Positions 43,331-54,440 are shown, counted from the stretch's first letter. The stretch is DNA of 64,000 nucleotides from Trichobilharzia szidati (GCA_944472155.2 OX235272.1:3146354-3210353); one strand, 5' to 3'. Translations and numbers: made by a program. The notes: generated by a model from the sequence alone, not told the origin.

Positions 43331-43695
43331 GGTACACCCCTTTTCTGAGTCACAAAAAGAACAAATCGGGAGTCAAAGATTCCACAACTGGCCACTGCTA
43401 AGCAAATAAACTTTGGTGACTGGTTAGTCTGATACTTCTAATACATAAATTTAGATAACTTCTGTTGAACGCATGTGACACTTCTATAAGCCCCAGGCGC
43501 GTGAGAAAGATTTTATGTGCTTTTTGTCACAAATGTCGTGTCATCTAAAAAATCTGTGAATAAGGACCAGTGTCCTTTCAAGACCCTATGCGGATGAGAT
43601 CTTGCGGAAGTGATGGTCAATGTGATTTACAGAATTGTTCTGACAGATACTATCATTAGTATGAATTGATGACATGACTGCATTTACATATAGCT

Positions 43696-43734
43696 TTATT
43701 AGCACGACGCTCTAACCGACTGAGCTACGGAGCT
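43696..43734 (-). pseudogene. 5' half of tRNA-Ile(AAU)
   Basis: The minus strand reads a 7-nt acceptor strand AGCTCCG, TA, D arm GCTC AGTCGGTTA GAGC, G, anticodon stem TCGTG and loop CTAATAA with anticodon AAT. It ends exactly at the 3' side of the anticodon loop; the rest of the tRNA is absent. The D stem pairs perfectly. It therefore looks like a copied tRNA half, not a working gene. It abuts the truncated start of an RTE in the opposite orientation. Confidence 0.7.
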
Positions 43735-43738
43735 AAAA

Positions 43739-44385
43739 AGAAACAACCTCCTTTACCTACCTGGGAAGCATCGTTTCAACTACAGGCGAACGGAACTGAC
43801 GAGGATATCAAAGCAGTGAGGATTGGAAAAGCAAGACAAGCTTTCACTACTCTCAAGTCTGTGTGGAGGTCAACAACTCTCAGCATCGAAAATAAGATCC
43901 GGATTTTCAGCTCCATTGTGAAGTCAGTACTACTATACGGATCAGAGACTTGGCCAGCGCGTCATAAAGAGCATTTCAAGCAAACTACAGACCTTCACTA
44001 ACAGCTAGCTGTCTTCGCTCAATACAACTCAAGATCAGATGGCCAGAAAAGGTCACCAACAGAGATCTCTGGCAATGAGCGAACCAACCAGGAACCGATT
44101 GTGAAACAAATGTGCACGAAGAAATGGAGATGGATTGGCTGACCATACTATGAGGAAACCATCAAGTGACATCACTAGACTAGCCATTGCTCGAGTGGAA
44201 CCCGAAAGGGAAGTGGCGAGTTGGTCGTCAGTGCGAGGGTGGGTTGGAGGAGGTTATGTGAAGAGGAGATGAAAACGTGTGGACAGACTTGGAGCCAGGC
44301 GAAGACTCTAGCAGAGAAGCGAACGCAATGGAGACGCACGGCTGAAGCCCTATGTTCCTCTAGGAATTAAATGAAATAATAATAA
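43739..44385 (+). mobile_element. RTE-clade LINE, 3' part, second subfamily
   Basis: Starts LLYLPGKHRFNYR (the SFTYLGSIVSTT block out of frame), RIGKARQAFTTLKSVWRS, TTLSIENKIRIFSSIVKS, VLLYGSETWPARHKEHFK. The C-terminus follows with the subfamily ending TCCTCTAGGAATTAAATG and AATAATAAT. Confidence 0.9.
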
Positions 44386-44549
44386 TAACATATAGCTTTA
44401 TTTCTTCTGAGCAATCCATCTCCCTGTCATCCAAGATTCATACTGAAAATATCACCAATATACTGCTCAGATATTCTTATCAGTAACACTTACAACATTG
44501 TCTCTTTTATATAAACTGCCGGTCCCTGTAGAATTTGTGAACTGATAAA

Positions 44550-44850
44550 AGTAAAACACCGTCGGCCACCGGATCCCATCCCAGTGATTGACTGATCAAA
44601 GAAGTCGCATTATAACTTGAAGACCCTCATTTTGATCCCTGGTGATGTGGTCATAGATGCGTAATGCTGAAGAGTTCCAAACGAGGACGAAGTCAATTCG
44701 TGGTCAAACTTGAAGCTAAACAGTCTGGCTTCACGCCATCCAGTGTACATTTGTTTAACTATGGACAGGCTAAAGAAATCGAGTTTGTCACGTTTTGACA
44801 AAGCTATGTTCCCGTCAATATAATGGAATTTAGTTTTGTTTCGAATAACT
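44550..44850 (+). mobile_element. RZ variant with a different 3' body
   Basis: The head is decayed (TTTTGATCCCTGG for the B box). The hammerhead keeps CUGAAGA (44667-44673) and GGACGAAG but has lost stem III. It is followed by a body with AAAGAAATCGAGTTTGTCAC and TTTTGACAAAGCTAT found again only at 47.05-47.10 kb on the opposite strand. Confidence 0.6.
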
Positions 44851-45396
44851 ATCGTTGCATAATGTTCAAAGTAATACCGTATTCTTCCCATTTTTGGACT
44901 TAACCGCTGACAAGAAATTATGCGTAGATGTTACAAAGCAAACACCCGGCATGGCAAATTAATACTTCTATAGTTCGTCCCACGTCTTCCTCACATTATA
45001 TTTCTATTATTTCCATGTTAAAAGCTTTAAACAATTCTTTTTTATTGACAAATACGGAATAAAAAGATGAACAATAGATGTTGTAACAGGATAAAATAGG
45101 CTCATTTTCTATTAATTTATTGATTTTTTTCGACTGCTTGCAAACAATGGTTTGGACATATTTTCACCACATTGCCACAGGGATTTATTATTGATAGTCA
45201 TTGATAAAAGGAGCATAAGTCATAGATTGATGTAGGACAGTCTAATTATTAGGTGTTAAATGAACTGACTACTTATACACGAGTATTCTTGAAATCAAAA
45301 CGGAGGCTGATTTCAAAATTTTGCAGAGAAACCAAGTTAAAGTAGAAAGAGTAAATCGGTAGCAAGCGTTAGGTAACAATAAAATATGCGTTTTCT
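44851..45396. other. No recognised feature
   Basis: AT-rich; nothing supported. Confidence 0.4.
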
Positions 45397-45406
45397 ATTA
45401 AAATAG

Positions 45407-46868
45407 AAGAGAACACGAATTTCAGCAAAGAAATGTTTCTTTTCGGCGATTTCATTTTCAAAAGCTGTACAATCGCATTTAAATACACAATTTTACATGG
45501 AGACAATTCTTGTTTGATTCTACATAATTATGACGGCGAGTAAAAGGTGATAATTATTTTCAACTAGATATGGTTTTTACGAGAGGCTTAGAAACAAAAT
45601 TACACAGGATTAGAACAGATATCAAGTGTGTAAAAATGAGCATGGAAACAAAATTGAAATAACAGTTTTCAACTTGAGATGGAAGTTAGGAGGTATGAGT
45701 ATAGATTACAAGAGCCTTAGAAGCACAAAAGTTGCACAGGATTATGATATAATTGTAAAATAGTTAATTTTTAAACGAATTATAAATGTGAACAGGAAAA
45801 GCATGGAAACAAACTTAAAATAACTGTTTTTATAACTGCAAAATTGGGGGTGAATCGAATGAAGGCTGAGGGAGTAAGAGTCACACACACAGCGAACGAA
45901 GAAAGACCAAAAAGAAAAAAGAGAGCGAAAGAAGAAAAAGAAAGAAAAAAGACCATTTCACCTGCTTGTGCGGAGCTTGGTACATAGGTCGTTGTATGCG
46001 CGTCCTTTCAAAACATGTTAGAGAAAATTACCCAGCGTGGCTGCAAAGAGGAGGCACCGGTTCAATCAGAAGTGCCATTATTGAACATCTGATCAATACC
46101 TCCCACAACATCTCAACTGATTCTTTCAAAAAAAATTTTCAAAGTCAACAGAAACCTACCAAAAGCAGTATGTTTCCGACGTATCTGTACTGCGGAAGCC
46201 CTCGCAATATGCATCGAGAAGCCGGAGCTGTGTACTCAAAAGAAATTAGTCCAACCTCTACAACTAGCATGGACCAAGTTCAGTATGTTACCTTAGCTTC
46301 CGTTTTTGTTTTCGGTTTTTCTCTTTCTTTTTCTTCCTTTGCTCTCTTTTTCCTTTTTGATCTTTCTTCGTTCGCTATGTGTGTGACTCTTACTCCCTCA
46401 GCCTTCATTCGATTCACCCCCAATTTTTCAGTTATAAAAACAGTTATTTTAAGTTTGTTTCCATGCTTTTCCTGTTCACATTTATAATTCGTTTAAAAAT
46501 TAACTATTTTACAATTATATCATAATCCTGTGCAACTTTTGTGTTTCTAAGGCTCTGGTAATCTATATTCACACCTCCTAACTCCCACCTCAAGCTGAAA
46601 ATTATTATTTCAATTTTGTTTCCATGCTCATTTTTACACACTTGATATCCGTTCTAATCCTGTGTAATTTTGTTTCTAAGCCTCTCGTAAAAACCTTATC
46701 TAGTTGAAAATAATTATCACCTTTTACTCGCCAACGTAGTTATGCAGAATCAAACAAGAATTGTCTCCATGTAAAATTGTGTATTTAAATGCGATTGTAC
46801 AGCTTTTGAAAATGAAATCGCCGAAAAGATGTCTGTGTTGCTGAATTTCGTGTTCTCCTCTTTCTTAC
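45407..46868. mobile_element. PLE-I with long inverted terminal arms
   Basis: Arms 45407-45950 and 46316-46868 are inverted copies (shared AACACGAA, TTTTCGGCGATTTC, AAAAGCTGTACAATCGC, AAAATTGGGGGTGAATCG). They flank a GIY-YIG endonuclease fragment. The 10-bp repeat ATTAAAATAG lies just outside (45397-45406 and 46869-46878) and is read as the target duplication. A third copy of the arm stands alone at 52733-53294. PLEs carry such long terminal repeats in direct or inverted order, and this copy is heavily 5'-truncated, having only the endonuclease end. Confidence 0.75.
45950..46260 (+). pseudogene. PLE-I GIY-YIG endonuclease fragment
   Basis: Open frame: HFTCLCGAWYIGRC (core with intact YIG), RVLSKHVRENYPAWLQRGGT, GSIRSAIIEHLINTSHNIST. 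It begins directly at the inner edge of the left arm and runs on into the right arm without a recognisable C-terminal LCxQK block. The GIY strand is partly lost. Confidence 0.85.
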
Positions 46869-47029
46869 ATTAAAATAGTAAAATTGGCGTAAAGTCTGCA
46901 ATGTTCAGAGGAGAAATACGAATTTCTACGTAAATCTGGAGATACAGAAGAGCGCATGGCATAATGAAAGTTGTATAATTTCGTTTTTCAGAGTATTAAG
47001 TGGTTCATTACTGTCTCTTTCAGGGTACG

Positions 47030-47500
47030 TAGATTTATTCCCAACTACTGGATAGCGATAGCTTTGTCAAAACGTAACAAACTCGATTTCTTTAGCCGGG
47101 TGATTGCTTTGAATCCATTCAGATTGTGCACAGTTAAATTAGTGCAAACGCAATGTTTAGCTTCCGGTTGGATTACGGATCGATTTCGTCTTCTTTTGGG
47201 ACTCTTCAGCAGTTCCCATCCATGAACTCACCCCTGGGATCAAACCGAAGATTTTCAGGTTATACGGAGAGTTCTCTGATTATTTAGCCACTGGGATGGG
47301 AGTTGGTGGCCCAGTGAGTTTTACTTTTATCAGTCCGCAAATTCTAGAGGGACTGGCAGTCAGAGTCATTGTCAACTATTTTTCTTCACACCTGATGTAT
47401 TGAACCCCAGTGGTTACGAATTCCCACTAGAAACCCAGGCAGTAGTGAGCATTAGAATACTCTCAAGTGTTAGTTTGTAGGGGCTTGATTTGTTTGAAGT
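47030..47500 (-). mobile_element. RZ variant with a different 3' body
   Basis: Minus strand: upstream body, a head with a weak B box (GGTTTGATCCCAGG), hammerhead core CUGAAGA (47209-47203) with GUC/GAC stem II and GAAAUCGAUC, then the variant body (CGAGTTTGTTACGTTTTGAC). The left limit near 47035 includes CCAACTACTGGATAG. Facing the plus-strand relative at 44.55 kb. Confidence 0.65.
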
Positions 47501-47793
47501 TCGATCACGAGACTCATGTTAGTCAGGTCACTTGAGAACAGTTTATTGTCTGCCAGTCCTTTAGTTTCAGATTTTTTGGTATGCGTTCAAATATCCGGAG
47601 AACAACAACCTTCCTCTGTGTTCTTTTAATAGATATGGTTTAGCACAAAAATGTGAACTGCTGGATGTATTTTGAAGTTAACGGGAGGTGGGAATTCATT
47701 CACTTCTGACTACTATGTCAGCTAAAATTAAATACGCCTTTCTTATTCAACAATAAGTGTAATCTCCTAAACAGTAAAGTACTAACAAAGTAT
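47501..47793. other. No recognised feature
   Basis: Short gap; a ragged RZ 3' end overlaps its left edge. Confidence 0.35.
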
Positions 47794-48233
47794 TCAAGTG
47801 TTGGTTTGTAAGGATTTGGTTGATTGGTTACGGGATTTCATCATGAGGTGACATCAGTTAGAGAACCATTGGAAAACCTGGGAGTACTGGACAGCCGTTT
47901 CGTCCTAGTTTGGGACTCTCCATCAGTACTTACCTGCCGGGATTCAAACCCAGGACCTTCTGGTTACAAGGCCAGCTCGTATACCATTAAGCCACTGGGA
48001 CCCGATCTAATGGCCAGCCCATGAATTCTAACTTCTGCCAATTCACGACATAGTGCAACCCCTAGCCAATGTCTTCGGCGAGTATTTGTCCTCACACCCA
48101 ACCTGCTGCACCCTACTGGTCATGACTTCTCACTAGAACCCCAGGTAACTACCTACCTGAATAGGGCAAGTCGCTAGTGAGCATCTAATTGATATTCAAG
48201 TGTTGGTTTGTAGGGATTTGATTGGTTACAGGA
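47794..48233 (-). mobile_element. RZ full unit plus the start of another
   Basis: TCAAGTGTTGGTTTGTA begins at 47794 and again at 48196, a 402-bp period, so one whole unit and 38 bases of a second are in direct tandem. Hammerhead core AUGGAGA (47923-47917); stem II GUCC/GGAC, GAAAC and GUC intact. The B box is GGGATTCAAACCCAGG. Confidence 0.88.
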
Positions 48234-48320
48234 AGAAACAGCTGTCCAGTACTCCCAGGTTTCCAATCGTTCTCTAACTAATGTCACCTCATGGTGAAAT
48301 CCTTTAACTGACAAAGTATC
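48230..48320 (+). mobile_element. RZ 3' part, right half of a pair
   Basis: Begins at GAAGAAACAGCTGTCCAGTA, i.e. at the GAAA side of the hammerhead, and runs through the 3' block. Head and core are absent. Opposite in strand to the preceding tandem. Confidence 0.8.
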
Positions 48321-48384
48321 TTAAAAGTATTTCACGAGTAATCATACCAATAAAAAAGCATTTGGCCTTGTCACAAATGCTCGA

Positions 48385-48955
48385 AAGTACTGATATGGAA
48401 AGTCCTTCCTGGACGATCTAGCCACATTATTCATACTTATTTTGATGTTTCAACTTGCTTTGTAATATTTTATCCGCTTTCATCCCACAATGTACATCAT
48501 TATTCTCATGTTTGCATATCATATTTTGATTTAGACCTTATTATTCATCTTTGTCCCTGTTTAATCGCTAACTTAAATGCTCCTCCTTTCTATAGTTGTG
48601 TGTACACTGATAACATGTTGTACGCTGCGATTCTGTTTGAGTGAATCAACGTGATTCTGACCATGGACTATCTACGGGAAGTATTGATGTATGATTCTTG
48701 TTGACAGAGGTTTTGATCCCATATTTTTAATAGCATTCTGCTTGATTCTAGGTACTCGTACTTCACTTAGACAGGACTGTATAGCTGCCCGAAGGCATTG
48801 TTGGAGAGTAATTTCGAGTTTTTGGTGTTATTATTGTTTAGCAGGATTGACTTCTACAGAAAAGCAATCATTTTTACTGTCTCTGGAACGTTTCGTGTAT
48901 GTTTGCTGAGCCATACAGTGGCACACAGAGATCGGTGCCCTGAGCTAGGACGTAA
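48385..48955 (+). repeat. Unclassified repeat G, copy 1
   Basis: Similar along its length to 61200-62015 (shared TTGCATATCA, ACCTTATTATTC, TTTTGATCCCA, GTGATTCT-type words). Copy 1 lacks the SINE found in copy 2. No protein motif. The limits are where similarity fades. Confidence 0.65.
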
Positions 48956-49309
48956 TAATAACAGCTACGACTCTCAGTCAACCTTTATTATTTGTTTCAA
49001 AAGAGGACGATTCCCGTGCTGGACACTCTTTCGGTTGAAATATTTTATGGCGTAGAATAAAAGAGAAATGTAAGCAAGGAAGCAATATCCTATGGTATTT
49101 AATTCAATCCACTATAGTTACTGTTAGATTGCAGTAGACAGTTATGAACTTCAATAGAATATATCATGAATTAATTTCACCAACAAAGACCATAAAATTC
49201 ATTAGCAAGCTAAATAAGAATCAAAGCAAAAGTAAAGTACCAACTATGATATAAATTTATGCCTGTATCCTCTCTGCCCGCCGTCTGCCGCATTGTCTAG
49301 TCTACCGCA
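48956..49309. other. No recognised feature
   Basis: Nothing supported. Confidence 0.4.
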
Positions 49310-50178
49310 ATCAGGAAAATAATTGGATATGGACCCACAGGAAAAGGTCTTGGAGGATCTGGACTTCGCCAGTGATATTTGTCTGATTCCCCACAAACTG
49401 AAAGATGTGCAAGTAAAAAGCAACAAGTTGACAGAGGAATAAACATCAAAGATAGGAATTCCTTCAGGTGAACATAGAGAAAACAGATGTGATGAAGATT
49501 CATGGCTAACAGCCGCAGCAAAAAAAAAGGCAACAATCAGCATAAATGAAAGAAATCTGAAAGAGGCAACTACTACAGGCAGAACTGACGAAGATATCAA
49601 AGCAAGCATCATCGAGAAAGCAAGTCAACCTTTCCTTACTTTCAAGTCTGTGTGGAAGGCAACAGCCTTCAGCGTGAACATTAAGATGTGGATTTTCAAC
49701 TCCAATGTAAAGTCAGTGCTACTTTATGGATTAGACAATTCGCGCGTCATGAATAGCACTTCGAACAAACTATACACTTTCATCAGCAGCTACCTTCACT
49801 CAGTACTTCGCTCAAGATCAGATAGCAGGTCAGAAAAGATCAGCAACGGGGATCTTTGGCAGTGAACGAACCAACCCAACAGGAACCGGTTGTGCTACAA
49901 GTAAGCCAGAAGAAATGGAGGTGGATTGGACATACTCTGAGAAAACAAACCATCAAGTGAAATCACACGACAGGCCATTGCTCGAGTGGGACTCAAATAG
50001 GAAGCGGCTAGTTGGTCGTCAACGCTAGGGTGCATGACATGGATGAGGTGATGTGAAGAGGAGATGAAAGCGTGTGGGCAGACGCGAATCCAGGTGAAAA
50101 TGTTGGCAGAGAAGCGAACGCAATGTAGACGAGCAGCGGAAGCCCTATGTTCCTCTAGGAATTAAAGGAAACAATTAT
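49310..50178 (+). mobile_element. RTE-clade LINE, RT end to 3' end, second subfamily
   Basis: LEDLDFASDICLI-type stretch at 49350 (decayed FADDL site), linker QPQQKKRQQS, DEDIKASIIEKASQPFLT-type segment, FSVNIKMWIFNSNVKSVLLY, then the C-terminus and the ending TCCTCTAGGAATTAAAGG. Heavily frameshifted. Confidence 0.85.
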
Positions 50179-50827
50179 AATATAATAATGACATAAATAA
50201 GAGGGAGTCTAAGACATAAACAGTTTTCTCCTATCCAGGATTCTTAATAAAAGAGAAATCACAGTGGCAATTAAACCTAAAGATCCATGTATAAAGTCGG
50301 TCAGCTAAAAGGTCCTAAAGACCCAGTGAGGTGATATAATACAAAATACAAAACACAATTCCCGTGACATAGGTCAATCCATGAGGGGAGGGACAGTTAG
50401 CTTATTGGAACATAGGTGTTTTGTTAGGCATAGAATGATTGACCTCAGGGTGATGAATAGCTTATTAAAAAACCCAGCTATTGCAAAGAATTCACCTACA
50501 TTCATTCAAAGGATAGTGTAATATAGAGCCAAACTTGTAAAAAGTAATGTAGTTAGGTGGACTGGATGGTCGATCACAGGATCCTTGTTCATCAAGTCTA
50601 CATCTAACGCATGCAACGAAAATAACGCAACACCTATATAAAAGGCACACAAAATATGATCAGCAATAAAATTGAAGAGAATGTAATAATTTAAACGAAG
50701 TTAAAATCTGATGTGAAGATACTGGCATGATTACGATTAATGAATTCTACTCAGCATGAATAATACTGCACCATTGTGTGCTTTTATCGAATAAAACTGC
50801 TCTTGAATAGAATTCACCAACATTTGT
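50179..50827. other. No recognised feature
   Basis: Nothing supported. Confidence 0.4.
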
Positions 50828-51061
50828 TTTTTAGTTTGATCACGGATTGCTTTCAGTTTGAGAAACTTTAAAAACCAGGGAGTACTGGACAGCTGTTTCA
50901 TCCCATTTTGGGACTCACCGGCAGTAGGCAATCGGAAACAGGATTCAAACTCAGAACTTCCCAGTTTCAAGGTAAGCCACTGGAACCCAACTTCTACCAG
51001 TCCTTCATTTTAGCACGACTGGCATCAACCATTATCATCGGCAAGTATTTCCCTTTCCTTA
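50828..51061 (-). mobile_element. RZ second subtype, left half of a pair
   Basis: The 3' block differs from the main subtype (TTTGATCACGGATTGCTTTC) and the hammerhead core is CCGGUGA, with GUCC stem II and GAAACAGCUGUC kept. The B box is decayed (GGATTCAAACTCAG). Subtype shared with copies at 53.6 and 62.2 kb. Confidence 0.75.
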
Positions 51062-51190
51062 TTCCCTGAATGATATGAATGACCTACGAGGTTGTATTGT
51101 AACCGGAAGTTGGTAGGTTCGAAACCACCAGTACTTCCTGATGGTTTTCAATGGTTCTTTAACTGATATCAATCCGTTATTAATACTCCA
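51062..51190 (+). mobile_element. RZ, right half of a pair, hammerhead deleted
   Basis: Head with TTGTATTGTAACCGGAAG and B box AGGTTCGAAACC, then directly CCAGTACTTCCTGATGG: the core and stem II are deleted. The 3' block ends near ATCAATCCGTTAT. Confidence 0.7.
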
Positions 51191-51661
51191 TCTCACTGTG
51201 TAATATTTAAAATAAACTTATCTAATATGGATTCAATTATCAAACTTGAAAAGAATCAAATCTATACAAACAAACTTTTGAAAATTTGTTTTTAAACTTG
51301 AAAGTCAAAAGATTCTTTCAAGCGAATCAAAAGTATCTGCTTTGATCAAGGCATATATATATATGCTTCATGTAAAAAGGCATAAATTGAAGAATTCACC
51401 AAGTATATCTGTTCACAATTCAATGGAATCTGTATTCATACTAATGAGGTAACTTAGAATATTTTCACCCCTTTAAATATCATATAATCGTATTATTTAC
51501 TCCTTTTAATTAATTAGGTGACAAAAATACGAGTAAAATAATTAAATAATAAGATAATTAAATAATTAAATCAAAAAAGACTGACATAATTTCATCATAT
51601 TATATACGGAATTGAAGTTTTGTTTACTGCACAAAGAAACTTTATCATATAGAGTAGTTTT
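51191..51661. other. No gene; A/T-rich words
   Basis: Contains AATTAAATAA repeats at 51535-51575. No element recognised. Confidence 0.4.
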
Positions 51662-52072
51662 TGCCTCAACAGCTGTCTCCGCTCAATAATTCTCTCAAGA
51701 TCAGATAGCAGGTCAGAAAAGATCAGCAACAGGAATCTTTGGCAATGAAAGAACCAACCCAGCAGGAACCAGTTGTGCAACAAATATGCAGGAAGAAATG
51801 GAGATGGATTGGATTGACCATACTCTGAGGAAACAAACCATCAACTGAGTGACATCACACGCCAGGTCATCACTCTAGTGGAACCCGGATAGGTGAAGGC
51901 GAGTTGGTTGTCAGTGTGACAACAAGGAGCAGGTCATGTGAAGAGGAGATGAAGGCATGTTGATAGACGTGGAGGTAGGTGAATACTGTGACGGAGAACA
52001 AAAATCAATGGAGAACTTTGGCTGAAGCCCTATGTTCCTCGAGGAACTAAAGGAAATAATAATAATAATATC
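51662..52072 (+). mobile_element. RTE-clade LINE C-terminus, second subfamily
   Basis: Starts at PQQLSPLNNSLKIR-type codons, CRKKWRWIGLTIL..KQTIN and the ending CCTATGTTCCTCGAGGAACT with AATAATAAT. Degenerate frame. Confidence 0.82.
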
Positions 52073-52732
52073 AAAGGCGGAGTATTTTTAGACGAATATG
52101 AGTTAATACTGCTGTATACTGATTTATCTAGTTGGTCTTCCGAAATAAATCCATAGTCCTTGATTAATAGTAAACAGTTTGTCTATTTTGAGACTTATCT
52201 AGTGGGAGTACTTGAATCCCACTTAGTTGGCAACAATGTTTTCACTGACAACAAGAGTGATTGCTATTATTATTGTTCCATTGTGTTCCGAGTGGAATAT
52301 ACGGCTTCAACAGCGAATCTCCACTTTGTTTTATTCTCTGTGATCCTCTTTAGCTGGGCCTAAGATTGGTCAAAATCTCTCATCTACTTTTTACTGCACG
52401 ATCTCCTCCATTTCAACCTCGGTCAACGCCCAACTTGTCGTTTCCCATTTGAATTCCACCCAAGCAGTGGCCTGGCGTGTGATGTCATTCGACGATCTCC
52501 TCAGCGTGTGCTCAATCCACCCCCATTAACTTCTGCATATCTATTGAACAATAGGCTCTTTGTTGGTTTGTTGCAATAGCTGCTTGTTGCTAATTCCTTC
52601 TGGCCAGCCAATTGATCTTCACTATGGATTTAGTGATAAAAGTTGATAAAAGTCTGCAACCAGTTGGAAAGGCTTTTCATGACTCGTCAAACATTGTTTC
52701 TGTTAAGTTTCTGACTCATATAGAAGAATTGA

Positions 52733-53294
52733 ACAAGAATTTCAGCAAAGAAATGTTTCTTCTCGGCGATTTCATTCTCAAAAGCTGTACAGTCTCATTT
52801 ATATACATTAGTTTACATGGATACAATTATTATTTATTTAATTCCACATAGTAACGAAGGAGATAATAATTTTCAATTTGATATGAAAGTTTGAAGGTAT
52901 GAATATAGATTACAAGGTGATTGGAGACAAGATTACGTAGGATTAGTAAACAGTTACAACGTATGCAAAATTAATATTTGATAACCGAAGAAATAATTTT
53001 AAAGGCGAATAAAAAGTAATAATTATTTTCAACTTGATATGAATTACAAAAGGCTTAAAGACGCATGTATAGAACGAATTACGGATGTGAGCGAAATGAG
53101 CATCAAAACAAGTTGGAATCACAATTTTCAACTTGAAATGTAAGTTAGGAGGTGTGAATATAAATTACAAGAGGCATAGAAACAAAAAATTACACAGGAT
53201 TAGAATATAATTGTAAAATGGTTATTCTAAACGGATTACAAGTGTGATCAGGGGGAGCATGAAAACAAACTTAAAATGACTGATTTTATAACAC
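52733..53294. mobile_element. Solo PLE-I-type terminal arm in an RTE
   Basis: 562 bp matching the arms at 45.4 and 46.3-46.9 kb (AAGAATTTCAGCAAAG at the left, ACTTAAAATGACTGATTTTA at the right). A perfect 13-bp target duplication ATAGAAGAATTGA flanks it (52720-52732, 53295-53307). No protein-coding part is present. It therefore moved, or survives, as a terminal repeat alone. Confidence 0.85.
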
Positions 53295-53547
53295 ATAGAA
53301 GAATTGACTGGTTAAAATTTGGTGTTGGAAATCTCGAGTGCAGATCTCGAAACTGATTTCAGACAGTTAAAGTTGTACCTTGCCTTTCTGATTCTAGCCC
53401 TGACATCTTCATCCGCCCCTCCTGTGTTTGAGACGATTTTCTCTGGATTAGTGAAGGAATTGAACTCTTTCAAACATCCACCGTTGTCAGTGATTAGTAA
53501 TGCTTGCTGTTGGCTGACTATTTCCATCTTCTCTCTGTTCTTTTTTA

Positions 53548-53642
53548 CGAGTTTGACCACGGATTGATATCATTTAAAGAAGCATTCAAAGCCAGGGGTT
53601 GCTGAACAGCTGTTTCATTCTAGTTTGAGAATCACGGGCAGT
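53548..53642 (-). mobile_element. RZ second subtype, inserted in RTE
   Basis: ACGAGTTTGACCACGGATTG through the hammerhead (core CCCGUGA, GAAACAGCUGUU), cut off at the head. It separates the linker and RT pieces of the RTE. Confidence 0.75.
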
Positions 53643-54009
53643 ACGTACCTGAAGTCCTGCTTTCTCTGCCTCTTCAGCCAGTTTGTCTTAGAGTTCATAT
53701 GACACTAGAAATAAATCTTCCGCGAGATATTTGTCTTCTTATCGGCCCAACATATTTCCGTCTTCTCGCTCCCACGCACAGTCAACCACATCATCTTGTG
53801 CGTCACAAATAAGCATACCATAGGTTATAATCGATATCAATGTTCTATGTGAAGCTCTGTGGACCTACATAACGATTTCAAAGTAACAAACACCTGCCTT
53901 GTCTGAAATTGATACCCTCAGGGGTAGCCATTTTGTTGATGAATTGATGCTGCCCTGTAGGGCATATGAAAGAAAGAATCACCTTTTACATTTCTTCCAT
54001 TAATGGTAA

Positions 54010-54440
54010 CTAATTTCTGTTAACAACTGGATATTTTCATCACCTCTGTCTTCTCTATGTGCGTCGGTAGCGCAGTGGTTAGTACTCTCGCCAACCATGC
54101 ACATGGTCCGGGGTTCGATCCCCAGCCGACGCACACCCGATATCTATGGTCGGCCTGCAAAATTTGGGCTACCGATATCCATACTGAAAATTCCATACTT
54201 GTACTGGAAATACGGTGTGGCATCAAGCTGTAATCAAAAAAAAAACGAACCTGAAGTCCTGTCTTCGTTACCTCTTCTGAAATTTTGTTGGTTTTTATCT
54301 CTAAATCGTCAAGTCGATTGGTGACTGGACATAAATCTGGTGTTCTTGGTTCTTTTTACTAGCCTAACGTATGCCTGTCTTCTAAATTTTCACGATTTTT
54401 CGCATGACCCAGTCTATCAAATCAGGAAGATCCGCAATCT
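54010..54440 (-). mobile_element. RTE reverse transcriptase and linker, split by SINE-A
   Basis: Complementary pieces 54030-54057 (TTTTCATCACCTCTGTCTTC, the linker) and 54252-54440 (RT just after the active site, VPSKEPRTPDLCPVTN-type reading). A different copy from the one ending at 53905 since it repeats the linker. Confidence 0.65.
54058..54251 (+). mobile_element. SINE-A, well preserved head
   Basis: Acceptor-like GCGUCGG/CCGACGC is perfect, A box GTAGCGCAGTGGTTAG, B box GGGGTTCGATCCCC, and GACC-type words around CATGCACATG give a hairpin in place of an anticodon arm. The body and A-rich tail are complete. Probably among the youngest SINE-A copies here. Confidence 0.92.

Larger units (their letters stand above)
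52262..53905 (-). mobile_element. RTE-clade LINE, split by two insertions
   Basis: Three minus-strand pieces: 52262-52732 (3' end and C-terminus), 53308-53547 (RARIRKARYNFNCLKSVSRS and the linker region) and 53643-53905 (KLAEEAEKAG and the region over the RT active site). Removing the PLE-type arm and the RZ copy joins them in order. It is the oldest layer of this nest. Confidence 0.85.

Noticed and set aside
46321..46375. Long pyrimidine tract as a splice acceptor
   Set aside because: It is the reverse complement of the purine-rich inner end of the left PLE-I arm, so the inverted repeat explains it.
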